Assembly (NCBI GenBank): GCA_964036045.1 | Contig: OZ038383.1 | Span: 6,278,430-6,342,429 of the forward strand | DNA length: 64,000 bases | Direction: 5' to 3' | Source of the DNA: Eutreptiella sp. 'Long Island Sound 2002' | Lineage: Eukaryota > Euglenozoa > Euglenophyceae > Eutreptiales > Eutreptiaceae | In this document: positions 40,992-52,785 of the stretch, in pieces | How the letters are laid out: the number at the start of each line of letters is the position of its first letter | Position numbering within the stretch: position 1 is the first letter of the stretch | Notes under the pieces: generated by a model | What the model was told of the DNA's origin: nothing | Databases searched by the model: none | What the model saw: the letters and a program-made list of their open reading frames with translations, nothing else | Translations under genes and position numbers: made by a program

Positions 40992-41990
40992 TCACAAATG
41001 GGGGCTATGCCCAAAATGAGGCCTGTAGATCCACTGCGCACGCCCCAACCTCTGCTGCAAGCGCCGCATACTGCAGACGCTGACGGACAATCGCAGCCAA
41101 TGCGCCATCAGGGCTTCCCATGCATTCCCCGCCGTCCGCAAGCTTCCCCCACCTAGGTCCACATCCTTCCCAATCCACACTAGGCACGTCACCGGCTCTA
41201 GTGTGCTCTTAGGGCTTATAAACCCACCCGTCACACGTAATTCCGCTACAGCCTGCTCACGCACTCACGCTTTACCCCGTCCCACAATAAGCACATCGTC
41301 CATGTGGATTAAAACCAACACTCCTACCAAACCAATCTCCTCCACTAAACGCTCCAAGACTTTCGGGCACAAAATTGGACTATACTTCCAACCAAAAGGC
41401 AAACACCTGGAAGACAAAACTCCTCCCTCACCATCCAAAACACGGAAAGCGCCCCGGAAAGCCTCAGGGAGGCGCAGCAACCAAAAGCAGTTGCTAAGGT
41501 CAATATGGCACATACACAGCTCCTCATCCCGCCCCGCTCCGGGAGACCCAGCACCTCCCAGACCGGCCGGAGGCATCGGGCCTGACCATAGAAAGAGGGC
41601 AGGAAAAATGATGAACCCTGCTCCGCCAGTTGCGCCAACAGAGCCATGACCCCCACTGACGGAAGAGAAAACTTCTCTGGTTTCTCGGGCATGGCTCTAT
41701 TGAACGGCACTAAGTTCACTATCAGGCTACACTTATCAAGCGTCTTAGGAATGGCGAAAACCGCCCCTCAGACCTGGTGACCCCGGCAGGAGGGGGAACA
41801 ACAAGTTCTGACCTCGCTAAGCATGCAACATGACCACCGCCTCGTCCGACGGGGGTCCAACGCCAGAAAAGTGGCAACTTGCTACCGACGCAAAAGACTC
41901 TGGCAGATGATGCTCCCAAACTCCCAAATATCAGCCGGCATAGGTATTTTCCCCACCACTCCAAACCCCTGCGCAACACTTCTTCCCTGA
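40992..41990 (-). pseudogene. Element X reverse transcriptase, copy B
   Basis: Same motif series as copy A: NLVPFNRAMPEKPEKFSLPS, IDLSNCFWLLRLPEAF, CLPFGWKYSPILC, LIHMDDVLIVGRGKA, then TGA, then VREQAVAELRVTGGF, ISPKSTLEP, WIGKDVDL and AHWLRLSVSVCSMRRLQQRL. The TGA between GKA and VRE is shared with copy A. Further frameshifts and a TAA (SLD-stop-GVWE, where copy A has Leu) are private to B. The element cannot encode a functional RT without readthrough and is probably a fossil. Confidence 0.8.
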
Positions 41991-42390
41991 CAGCTTCGGC
42001 GACGTGGAATCATGAAGCAAGGATTCCCACACTCCTTAATCCAGGGAGGACAGAGCTGCAGTGATTAAGGGCAAGAAATCCAGTTGCCGGAGGTCTCTAG
42101 CCGCCTCCACCCCCCATTCCGGGAATTGGATCACGCGCCGCTCCAACACCCCCGGCAGTGCCCTTGGAAGGCAAGCACGCACATTTCTCAACCACACATC
42201 CCATTCACCACACCGCAGGTGCTCCCGAGCCCACCTACCCACCTCCGACACGGCGGGAAACTGCCGCTCGGGCAGCCGCACCCACATGTCTTGCTGGGCC
42301 TGCTGCCTTCCTCAGTCCAAGACAGACGCGGCAGCACCCGTCCTGTGTCCCGCGATGCGGAGCCGCCGGATAGAAGAGGTGACTGCTAAT

Positions 42391-43451
42391 CGGGGGTTTT
42401 GGCATGACTCCATGGTGTCATGATCTCGTCTGCAGCTGGCGGCGCCTACTGGCCGATCGCCATTCGCTGCCCTTCCCTTGGACCCTTTCCCTCCATAGGC
42501 GGTGGTGCCCATCAGCTTCTCACCACCCTTTGTCCTTACTCTTCCTCCTTGCCCTAACCTTCCCTCTCCCCTCCCCTTTCCCGCCCCTTGGCCTTTCCCT
42601 CTGTAGGCCACCGTGTTCATCGGCCTCACCACACTCCTTCCCTTCCCTTTCCCTTGGTCGGTTGTGCCAACGGAGCACCCGGACTTGCCCTGTTTCACTT
42701 CTCTGCGTCGAGTCCACACAGAGGAAGGTAAATGCCTTCGCCGTTGGCCAGGTGCGTCCAAGTGGCCATCCCAAGCCGGCGGTGAGGTACCTCTCCCCAA
42801 CGGCGGCTGGTGGGCCCTGGGATGGCCACTTGCGGGGTCGTTTCCCCGACGGGGGCACATAACAACCTTTCTCCTCCAAGTTCCCGCGCTCAGTCCATCC
42901 TTTGGCGAGTGCAACACAAACCCCCTACCCTCTCCTTCATGCCTTTGCTGCCCGGACGGGGGTCGTGGGGGATGCGTGGGTGCACGGGGGAGTAGGATGT
43001 AGAGGGTGACGTGGGGTGGGCCTCTTACCGTCGCTGGCCGCCCACTTCGTTGCGCGACTCCCCGGACCAGCTCAACATAGGAGCGAGTTGTTGTTGGGTT
43101 GACGGTGGTGTCCCGTGTTGGCCGGAGGTGCGTAGGGCCCCTTGCTGGCCCCCTTCTCCCGGCTTGGTCCGGGCGCTTGGCAACGTGGTGCGTCCCTTTT
43201 CTGGTTGAGTTGCTACGCGAGGGAAGGAGTCTCTCCCCTGCTCGCTTCTCAGTGCCAGCACGCTAAGACTTACTGCCGTGGTAACTCCCTTGAGAGCGCG
43301 GCCCCCGGTGGGCTTGCGTTCCCACATCGGGCATCTTGCTGAGGCCCCGTTGGACCCCCCGAGAAGAACTCGGTGCACGTGTAGAGTTCATTGTTTTGTT
43401 TTATTCGGTGTTGGTCACCACCCTGGCTAGAAAAGTGCGGGGGGGGTTAAT
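42391..43451. mobile_element. ~1.06-kb insertion private to element X copy B
   Basis: Unit A is continuous here (21,641-21,649). In B the sequence is interrupted by 1,061 bp flanked by the direct repeat TGCTAAT (42,384-42,390 and 43,452-43,458). The insert has no obvious terminal inverted repeats or poly-A. Its minus strand encodes a Gly/Lys/Arg-rich low-complexity frame (GKGQGAGKGRGEG type). It could be a short non-autonomous element of unknown class. Confidence 0.7.
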
Positions 43452-43657
43452 TGCTAATTGGGGGGGGGGGGTTCAGCATCGACGTCGATGACCTCCTCTC
43501 TCCCCTGGTACTCACCTCCACGCTCAAACCCTGGGCACCCCTCCTAAACCGCAAAGGCCACAGGGGCACTTGGGATCCTTGCGCTCGCACCCACGGCGGG
43601 TCTCTCTTCTTGTCTCTCTCCACCACCTTGCTCAACAGGTTGGCTATCTCCTTGGTC

Positions 43658-44812
43658 CTATTTTTCCCCTCGCTGATTGCGCCCTGCCTTGGACTGGGTG
43701 TCTGCATCCCCACCTCTCCACCCTCCGAGGTCTTCTTCTTCTGACCCCACGTCTTTATCCTGCACACAGAGGGCCAGTAGCTCCCCTGGGAAGATATCTT
43801 TAAGGGACACAATTCTCCACTCCCACTGCATGTCCCATTGGGCACCAGGCCACTGCAGCTCCAGGTTGTCTGTCACAACAAAGTCGTCCGGGGCGTCGCC
43901 GTAGTGGGCCGCCACCGGCTCAAACATCGGGCGACCCCAGTAGGCAAGCCATCGGACCGGTAACCCCAACCAGCGTCAAGCTACCAACCCACCCTACCTC
44001 CACGCGTTCCATGGCGCGGGGGCGCTTGCGCGGCCGCTGAGGGCGGTTGCCATGACCATCTGGAGGTAGGCGGACCCTTGCGGGCAAACGTGCACCAAGG
44101 GGACCGCAAACGTGGACCCCTCACCGCCAAACCATCTGAACCAGAACCTGCCAGAGCTCCCCATTCTTCGCTTGACGAATTGTGGGTCACACTTGACGGT
44201 GTGAAACCCCAATCCCCGGCTGCAGGATCCTCCACGCCTGATGGGAGCTGCCTCGCCCACCCGTAGCAGGCAGGTGAACGATGGGACGGCCATTCCGTTT
44301 ACCGTCAATTGTGCCCTGCCATCACACGCCAACGCGAAAGCCCTGAGCTCCTCCATTGCCGCGTACGGGCGGGCCACTGCTTGAGACGTCGACCACTTTG
44401 AACACCTCCAAACCATGCCGGTGACGAACTCTGGTAGCCATCCCACCCCCTCCAGTGCCCGCAGTGCGGATACCGCCACCCGGACGAGACTCATGCAGTA
44501 CCCCAGCCCCCATAGCTGGAATAGGTACCTACCAGCGTCGGTTTCCAATTCGGCGATCGGCGTGTAGCCGACCGAGAGGGCCAATTTCCTGCAGTGGGTA
44601 CAGCATGTACCCATTGTGCTCTTCGTCTAGGAGAATGTTTGTAGGGCATCCACGGAGGTGATCCCGTCCTCCTCCCACAACCGCCGCCACACTGCCCATA
44701 CCAGACACCAGACCACATCGAGTTGGCCGGCTGCAAGACCGCCACGCCTTTTCGGGGCTCGGGCTCCACGCGCCCCACTGGGCAGCACCCCCATCAGTAG
44801 AACCCTGGGCAC
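43658..44812 (-). pseudogene. Element X tyrosine recombinase, copy B
   Basis: It parallels copy A: GGLAAGQLDVVWCLVWAV, TAG, MGTCCTHCRKLALSVGYTP, box I FTCLLRVGEAAPIR, then MATALSGRAS, WNAWR (where copy A has HAWR), TAG, and AYWGRPMFEPVAAHYGD with the presumed nucleophile Tyr. In B the H of HxxR is N and an extra TGA replaces a Trp before RWLGLP, so this copy is more decayed. The frame continues into EDLGGWRGGDADTQSKAGR before ending at 43,658. Confidence 0.72.
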
Positions 44813-45840
44813 TCGTTAAACCAGTGGTGCTTCACGCCCCGCCCGGCGTTCTTGCACACACGACATGCTGTCAGTGGCGCGCACGCAACATCCATCGGCT
44901 CCCTACCCGGCTTCGCCGTGTACGACCTGTGATCTCCCTCCGTCCGGACCTTGGCCTTCATGACCACCGGCCTTCGCTCTACCACCTCTTCCTCTGCAGC
45001 CCCTGTACAACCTTGCGATCTCGCGGGTAGACCGTGATCTTGTTTCTCCGCCTCCCGCGCGTCAACCAGTCCTTTGGGGTCAAGACCCCTCTTACCGCGG
45101 TAGGCTGACAAGGACGTCACTGTGAAGTTCCAGACCGCCAAGACGAAGGCCCTCAGTCGGTCTGTCTCCTCATCATTCGTGGATTCTAGACACCAAGCTT
45201 CGGTGTCTACGGCATGAGAGTCCATAACAAGGGCCAAACCATCCAGCTTGAGATCGGTGAACTTCTTCTTATCCCGAAAGCTCGACAAATACTCGTGGCC
45301 GGGCACCTCTCTGCGCCACAGCGGCGTTGACAGCACCAACATGCTGGCATAGACCCACTGGGGTTTGGCATCCGGCTCCCAAATTTTCAGCAACTCAGCC
45401 TTGTACAACGGGGGCACCCTCGCCATTTTCCTGTTTGCCGCGGCCTAGGACTTCGCGCTCACCTCCGCCAACTCCTTGCGCAGCCCCTCCATGGCCATAC
45501 GCCGGTCGTCCACGAGTTTCTTCAACTCCTGCAGTTCTGGGGTGGCGTTCTGGGGTGGCGCGGACTTCACGAAGCCCACTCCCTCTACATTGAGGCTGCA
45601 CGGCGCCATAACGCAAAAATCCCCGATAATTTTCTTTAGACCCACCTCACTGTCCACCGGTACCCCAAACTTCTTCACAAATGTCTCCTCCCATTCTTTT
45701 CTCCTGTCCATCAACACCGACATTGCCATTTTAACCGTCGACGTCGCCCTTGCGATTTCGATAAGCTTAAGCCATGCTAACTGTTCACCCCCCTACCCAC
45801 AGGCTCGGCTCCGCGGGGCCATACTGGCCCCTTGTGAGTA
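44794..45840 (-). pseudogene. Element X gag-like protein, copy B
   Basis: The C-terminal 210-codon part (44,794-45,426) is intact, with YKAELLKIWEPD and the zinc-knuckle-like CRVCKNAGRGVKHHWFNECP. The N-terminal part (45,445-45,729) has EWEETFVKKFGVPVD and ELAEVSAKS before the shared TAG-GCC. An extra C near 45,791 shifts the frame further upstream. Confidence 0.6.
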
Positions 45841-45859
45841 CACCCAAAAATAGCATATG

Positions 45860-46420
45860 AATTCTGCACCTAGGGGACGGCTTGCACCTGGTAGGAAAAA
45901 ATCAGTATCTCTATTTATCTAAAATGCTATTCTCATGTAACCACACCCCAGAGGTCAAAACACAATAAGCATGCATGCACACTGGAAAAACAGCGGAAGA
46001 AAGAAGGTTTCTGGAATACAACAAACCTTTCCAGTGTTACACACAAATGTATCATCCACCGAGGTGATGCAGTGCAAGAAGTAGGATAGCACACACTTGG
46101 CAAACATTGATGCACCATGTGTGTGCCCAACAACTGTCAATTGACAGCCACTCAAATTCATGCATCATAATCGAGGTCTCTATTTGCCATTGTTGAGACC
46201 TTTGGGCGAAATTTCTTCCGGCTTTACAAAAATGAAAAAATGAACCGTGTATTCCGCAAAATACCTGAACTTGGGTGAAATTTCTTCCAGCTTTAGTAAA
46301 ACACAAAACAAATGTTGCGCAAAATGTCAATAGTATCTGTAGAGACAGCGCTGAACGACATTCACATGTGTAACAAGGAAAACATACAACACAACTGTCA
46401 AAGCACACACCATCGTCACT
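45860..46420 (-). other. Spacer between element X and gene U, unit B
   Basis: Non-coding. It carries two degenerate GGGCGAAATTTC-type palindromes (about 46,203-46,222 and 46,272-46,291), matching those in unit A. Confidence 0.6.
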
Positions 46421-49400
46421 CTAGCGCCGCTTCCTCAGGCCAGGTGCCTTTGGTTTGGCACCCTTTCTAGTAAACTGCCCACCATTTGCTTGTGGTGCCT
46501 CGTCACCAGGCATTCAACTGTTAGCACCACTAGTGGCACCACGTCCATTCTGTGTCTGCTAGGACGGTGTGAAATGGGCTGCAAACGTGCCCAACGCCTT
46601 GTTGGGTGGAGGCTTTGATCCAGCCTTGGGGCTTTGCTGCGAGCTGCTTGCTCCAGCCTTTGGTTTTTGGCCTTGGCGGGCTGTGCCGTCCCCTTGCTTG
46701 CCGGTTGACTTTGCAGGGGGGGGGGGGGGGGCGTTTCTGGGACTCACCGTCCTCTTCCTCTAGTTGGGTGGCTTCCTCTTCTTGATCTACATACCTCCTT
46801 CCCGTACAATCCACTGAAAACCATCTGCAAGGTCTTCACAGATGCGTTCCCACTGGATTGGTGCCAAAGTGTCGCAGTTCGACACAGCAGCCCTCATATC
46901 AGTAACAAATGACTCAGGAACTGACTTCTCCTCAAACAAGTATGCAACTGCAATGTTCAGAGGGAACACACTACACAGTGCAAGAGCAGTCTGTCCCATG
47001 ATTTACAGTGCTGATGGCTTGGACAGGTTGTACACATACATCGGCATGAAAAATTTCCTCAGCACAGGTTGCCTTCAGGTTGCTAACACAGGCTCGATCA
47101 TCGGCAGTCTCACCAGTGACTGCCACCAAAATACCATTCAATACAAATTGTGCCACAATATTGTGCACAACCAACGTCCACATACGTGGGACTGCAATCA
47201 GGATGCAGACAAATGGCAGTGCACTAATAAATGTGGGAACAAGGCAGCCTGCCCACAAAGGGAGTAGCTCAACTCTACCCTCCTGCTTCACAACTTTCCC
47301 TGCGTCTGTCTCAATAATGGTATCACCCAACTTAAGACTCAGATGCCCACTGTCAGCCTTCTCCATACTTGGTGTCACACGGGGCTTGCGAAGCCTGTCA
47401 CGTAACCCTTGGTAAAGGACGGAGGTCCAAAAGACTGCCTTGACAGCGGGAGCCCACGGTGGCCAAGGTGAGTCGGGACTCCACACCCAGCTGCCATACA
47501 GGACCCGGATATGGGCCATAATACGACGTTGTTCTTTGCACATAATCACAGTACCCAGATTTGTTGCAGAGGGTATACACAGGACACAGACGAGGTAATT
47601 AAAAAGTGGTATGCTTATAAACAAAAATCGAGAGACCTGGGTGAAAGTTCGCCCAGCTCATCGTCAACAACGAAATAAAGACTACGAAATCACTACCACT
47701 CAGAGTGCAGGATAATGCAGCATACCCCTAGACTCGTGCACAAACCCCTCAGTGACTGCATCCGGATGGAGCACATGCCACCCCCACAACTGCTCAACTC
47801 TGGCCAACTTTACTTCACGTTTGATTCCCAGTACTGTGCCTTTAGTACCCAACATGTAGAGGACAATGCTTGACAGTCTGTCATGCATTAATCCTTCGCA
47901 CTCTTTGAATACCCCAGGCGCCGGTTCAACATCTCGCTTCTCCATCCCATAAATTGCGTCAACAGCTGGCTGCCCAATGTATTTGACAAGCTTGCCCAAC
48001 CATGCCCAACGCTTGGCTACAGTAAACTTAAGACAGCAAGAGACAGGTACAAAGACATGCTTACATTAATGTATAACGAAAACGGATACAGTTGAAACGT
48101 TGAACACACCACATTGCTCTCATCAGCAGTAATACCAATTTCAGCCAACATTTTCTGAGTATGGGTGAGCAGGGGGGCATCTGAATCCTCCGCAATATGC
48201 TCTAGTAGGGGTGCCATCCGGTCACTGGTTGTTGACACACTATTGCTTGTGGTCTGCACTTGATGAAGCCCTGCTAGCTTTCTTCGTATGGGCAAAGGAG
48301 TGTCTCTTCTAACCTCAAAGGCTTCAAACTCTCGTGTCCATGTAGGCAGTGGGTGATTTTTGGATTCCTTTTCCTTGCGATGTTGCATAGCAGCCGTGTA
48401 GACGTGCTGCCCCCGAATGGCATGCCAACACCCAGCTGTACATAAGGTAACAGGCGGTACAGGATAAAATCAAATGGCATTGAAGATCCAGTATAATCGA
48501 AACAGGACAGGGCAGAACATACGCACGCCACCTACCAGCAGTAAATCGTCAATACAATCAGGTGGTGGTGCCCTTAATAAATCGTCATAGCGGGCTTGGA
48601 CAAGGTCGGGGTTCAGCCCACGAACCTGGCCTTCATAGCAACCTCTATCAATCAGGATCTGATCCCATCGCACACGAATGCGTTTTGTGGAGGTGAGGTA
48701 ATCTGCCAGATTGACTTCTGCTTTTCCTTTGGGTTTTGCCTTTGGCTTCGGTTTGGCGGCTGGTTTGGGGTGTGGTTCTGGTGCGGGGGCGTCAGCAGCA
48801 GCAGTTCCCTCACTTCCACTACGATGCTCTCCATCCTTCGCCAGGTTTGCGGGTTGTGTACCAACATTTTGGGAGACCATAGTAGACATCGCTTGAAAGG
48901 AAAGAAAACATCGGATGCACAGTGTAGACATGAGGGTATCTAGGTGCTCAGACAGAGATATTAGCCAACTTAGATGAAATTCGGAGAAACCAGGTTCAGA
49001 AACAGAAACTACAACAACAACAGGGATGACACAGTGCTGAAGGCTATGAAATTCACGTTGACCGGAAAGCTGGGTGAAATTTCGCCTAGGTCTGGTAGTT
49101 TCAAATAATACCAGGCTCAAAATCATGAATGTCGGGCGCCTGGGCGAAATGTCGCCCAGCCGGAAGCACAATAGCATATAACATAGTCAAATCAATCCCA
49201 ACCCTGTGTACTCCGTCCGAACTCCTCTTCCTCATCAAGCGTTTTGAGGGACGAGTCACTGCGCACCTCTTCTGGGCTCTCACTGGCACTGTCAACATAA
49301 TGAAAATCATCTACTACCGGTGCAGTAACAGGCATGGAATGTAGGGTAGGGGGTTTTGGGGGGGGGGGTCTCGGGGGAGGGGGGGTCGGGGCTATGGGAG

Positions 49401-50386
49401 CACCGGCACACCGCGGGCTGGGGCCGTGGCGGCTAGTTTTGGAGCATTACCACCGGCTGTGTTGATACTCTAGTATTGTGCACTTCGCTGCCTCTGATCA
49501 AAATTGGAGCGATTCTGATTGTATGCATTCAGAAAATCCTCCACACCATTGGGTATTTTAGTCTTGGCAATCAGACACCGTAGGCTATGCTAAACAAGGC
49601 TCAAAAATTGCGGCTCTGTAACCCTTGTACACGACAACACTCCGGGAATGTGCATGAGGGGGGCTTCATCAAGACGCTTGACCACATACTTATCCTCTTC
49701 CAGAACAGCAATGAGAAACCAGGCATGTGATATGTTCTGAATGAACAAGCACACGTGCTTTGTGTACTTGTCCACAAACTTCTGCGTCGGGACACCCTGG
49801 CATTTTTTCTCTCCTAGAAGTGTGGGGGGAGTGTTAAAAAAATATCAGTTGTCTGCTGCACTGACTGGGCATTACCAACCTCCTTCGACCTCATGAGTAG
49901 GCGACTAAGCATTGCTTCGCCTTACTCCTCAGAAAAGGGGCAACCAAGTGCCCAGGTGTGCCAGTGGGACCAGAAAAGCAGTGCTACAGCATTGGCACGC
50001 AGGTATTCAGTGCTCAGCCACTTTTCAGAAGGTATGATATTCATCATCAAGACAGCACTAATTCCAATACATTCTTTTGCAGCAGCACTAGAATGCAGAG
50101 AGCGACCCTTCCAGTTACATTCACGCACAAGAACCCCTAGTGCCAGAAGTGTTGGACAGTACGAATATAACAGGGCCTTCAAGGCTAGCAAGCATCTCAG
50201 ACCCAGTCTTTGAGCATCAGACAACTCAGCAAGATTACTCATAAGGACCTGGGTGGTACTATCAAGCCGTGCTTTGTTAGCAGCTGTAGCCAGGAACAAT
50301 ACAACAATGGTTTTTTCCATGTGACGCAGTTTGAGTTTCATGGGCATTGTACCTATGGGGTGGTACCTGTGTTGGGTTCTGTTCAC
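46421..50386 (-). pseudogene. Gene U copy 2, multi-exon, unknown function
   Basis: The longer copy, with the 5' end preserved. From ATG at 50,386 (or the in-frame ATG at 50,344) it reads MEKTIVVLFLATAANKARLD, CLLALKALLYSYCPTLLALG and LLFWSHWHTWALGCPFSEE, then the same exon series as copy 1, to a basic tail ending APGLRKRR and TAG (46,421-46,423). Likely introns lie near 48,900-49,200 (with two palindromes), 48,430-48,535, 48,010-48,110, 47,590-47,700 (with one palindrome) and about 46,985-47,030 (GTATGT...ACAG). Private defects are TAA after 'SEE', TAG replacing Trp in 'FLSLV-HSLRC', and a frameshift near 49,820. No family is recognised. A KPKAKPKGK linker and a hydrophobic segment are notable. 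Confidence 0.55.
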
Positions 50387-50425
50387 TTACTCTTAGGGGT
50401 GCTTCTGCCAATGTGGCTGTGAGAC

Positions 50426-51643
50426 ATGATTGATTGGCCCTTTCTTCAAACAGCCGTGGGGGGTACTCGTGTTCGGACCCCGAAGGCTGTGATTTGGGTG
50501 GCATTGAACAAAGGGAGGACACTCCCACTGCTGCAGCTGGCACTGGGTTTGCGTCACAAGAGAAAGACTAGACGTAATGTTGGGCATGTGCGGGCTGCCC
50601 GGGGATCTAGTTGTTCACCAAGATGGTTGTTGGTCCTGCAGAAGCGAGTTTTCTCACTGTATAACATTGTGCGAGTGCTGGCATATCCCCGTGCCGAGAC
50701 GGCCACTGGAGCCTCATATCGCGGTACACTGACCGGGTGCACTATCAATGCTCCTACTATCTCGGCCTAGGCCAGTGTTCAAGCTTCATATTTATGGGAT
50801 TCATTTCAGAGACAGCAAATCACACCGTGGTTCGACAATTACCGTCGCTACAGCAATGGGGTGGACACCCATAGCCCTCATAAGACTTTGAATGTGACTG
50901 TTGTCGGTGTGTTGCTAACTACTGAGCTGCCCCAGTACCACGGTTTGCCCAATGTGGATGCTGTTGCACAACGCATACCTAGGGTTGTTGACTACCTTGT
51001 GCGTTGTGTTGGGTTGTTGTTGCAAAGAAGTACAGTCCCAGATGGGCCTATTTAGCGGACCTGGGTTCGTGCACCTCTGGACTATGCTCGCAATTCTATG
51101 GTATCCCTCAACTGGAGGCCTTTTCTGTTATCGTACCTGAAATGCAGAAGTCATGTTGAGTTATTGGAGCTTGTTGGGAGGCTAGAATGCTTGCAGCTGA
51201 AGACGAGACGGACTGTGCTATTTCTGATTGACACGAAGATCTTTTACGCTCTGCTGAAAATGTCGTTTGGAGCAAGCTATGCCCCCTGGCACGTAGACCA
51301 ATTTCTGTTGGGACACCCGTTGCTTTATGGTGTCTGGCACAAATATAAGTATTCGGTGGAAATAACCCATAAGACATTTGCGCCTATCATTAAATTTCTT
51401 GTGCAGGGTTGGGACCTGAAGGCACTTTATCGACTGGTGGGCGTAAGTGACAGTGAGGCAAAGGGCAACATATCAGGCACAGGACAAGCAAAGAAACAAC
51501 AGGAGGGGGACTGGAAGAAATTTCGCCGAGGATCACTGATTGGTTATTTTGACCTATGCGTTTTGCAGAAGAGGCGGGGCTGGGGGAAATTTCGCCTAGG
51601 GTCGTCAAGACATCAAAATATGTATACCTTTTTTGCTATCTAG
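50426..51643 (+). pseudogene. Gene V, unknown, frame broken only by TAG
   Basis: A single 405-codon plus-strand frame, interrupted only by TAG at 50,768-50,770 and 51,053-51,055. Its sequence looks protein-like throughout: KRVFSLYNIVRVLAYPRAET; RQQITPWFDNYRRYSNGVD; VAQRIPRVVDYLVRCVGLLL; HVELLELVGRLECLQLK; FGASYAPWHVDQFLLGHPLL. The start lies only 40 bp from the first ATG of gene U on the other strand, suggesting a shared divergent promoter. The last ~45 codons run into palindromic repeats and are probably not coding. No domain is recognised. Unit A lacks this gene. Confidence 0.5.
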
Positions 51644-51668
51644 GGGGGCTGGGGGAAATTTCGCCCAC
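51511..51668. repeat. Three GAAATTTCGCC palindromes at end of gene V
   Basis: CTGGAAGAAATTTCGCCGAG (51,511-51,530), CTGGGGGAAATTTCGCCTAG (51,580-51,599) and CTGGGGGAAATTTCGCCCAC (51,649-51,668), at an exact 69-bp spacing. Confidence 0.9.
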
Positions 51669-51944
51669 GACTGGGAAAATTGGCAAATAGAGACAGTTAA
51701 TTTGAGTTTCAAAGTGTGTATGCATAGGACACGCAATAAATGTATAATCTTTCTTCACCACCTATTACAGTACAGGCGACACACGGAAAATATAGACACA
51801 AAAACAAGACACTAAAAAGGCGACAAAGTGCACATGTTTGGGTCGTATGGGGCGGGTAGTTAGCGTGGCCTAAGATGAGGGGGACTGAATCGATAAATGC
51901 CGAGCGAATATGGCACTAAGGATGGAATCGGTGAACAAAAGTTC

Positions 51945-52315
51945 CCAAGTTCACCGATGTCACATTGGATGATTTGGCCCCTCTTGTGGACTCTCATGCC
52001 GTAGACACCGAAGTCTAGTGTCTAGAATCCATGAATGATGAGGAGACGGACCGACTGAGGGCCTTCGTCCTAGCGGTCTGGACATTCACAGTGACGTCCT
52101 TGTCAGCATACTGCGGTCAGAGGAGTCTTGACCCCAAAGGACTGGTTAACCAGCGGGAGGCGGAGGACGAAGATCCCGGTCTACCCGCGAGATCGCAAGG
52201 TTGTACAGGGGCTGCAGAGGAAGAGGTGGTAGAGCGAAGGCTGGTGGTCATGAAGGCCAAGGTCCGGATGGAGGAAGATCGCAGGTTGTACACGACGAAC
52301 CCGGGCGAGGAGGGG
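51945..52315 (+). pseudogene. Fragment of element X gag-like gene
   Basis: It matches the middle of the gag-like C-terminal segment, on the opposite strand to units A and B: RAFVLAVWTFTVTSLSAY, LDPKGLVNQREAEDEDPGLP and EEEVVERRLVVMKAKVRM. A TAG lies near the start. It joins an inverted R repeat at about 52,318, so it was left by a rearrangement. Confidence 0.75.
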
Positions 52316-52324
52316 TGTGAGTTG

Positions 52325-52750
52325 GGATGTTGTGACAATACATACCTACTAGGATACAGAAGGACGTTTTTTGCAGTCTACAGCCTTGCCGAGGGCCGGT
52401 CAATGCCGGTGCCAAAGATGCAAAATGCCTGTCTCCACCAATAATGCCCTGGTGAATGGGCCGTCACACAACCGTCTTATGTAGCTTTTCACCCTGGGCA
52501 GCTCAAAAATAAAAGTTTTCGAAACATATTTTTTTGATATGGTGATCACCTAAAATGACCATCTAAGGTATGTAAGGTATGTTTTAGGCCGCATTCATGT
52601 GTTCTTCACCCTATTTGGGTATTAAGTCCGGGGGGGGGGTATCCCAAGGGATGGGTACACCACCTGCTAGTGCAGTTTTTCACCCTGGGGAGCTCAAAAA
52701 TCGAACTTTTCGAAACTCATTTTTTTTCATATGGTGATCACGTAAAATGC
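52325..52750 (-). repeat. Inverted R plus S repeat block
   Basis: 52,325-52,478 is the reverse complement of the start of repeat R. 52,479-52,750 holds about 1.5 units of S in the same inverted orientation, including a G9 run matching the C run of S. Confidence 0.8.
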
Positions 52751-52785
52751 GGAGCCGAGTAGTTGGTGTGTTGGGACTGTGTTGA

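Larger units (their letters stand above)
40556..49942 (-). repeat. Segmental duplication unit B
   Basis: Second copy of satellite S end, element X and gene U, matching 19,817-39,426 without Chromo-II. It keeps the empty Chromo-II target (46,508-46,518). Similarity to unit A ends at GAAAAGGGGCA, beyond which unit B continues into the intact 5' part of gene U. Confidence 0.88.

Noticed and set aside
51098-51377. A splice junction at TTTCAG before 50,810 in gene V
   Set aside because: The frame is continuous through this point apart from a TAG, so no intron is needed.
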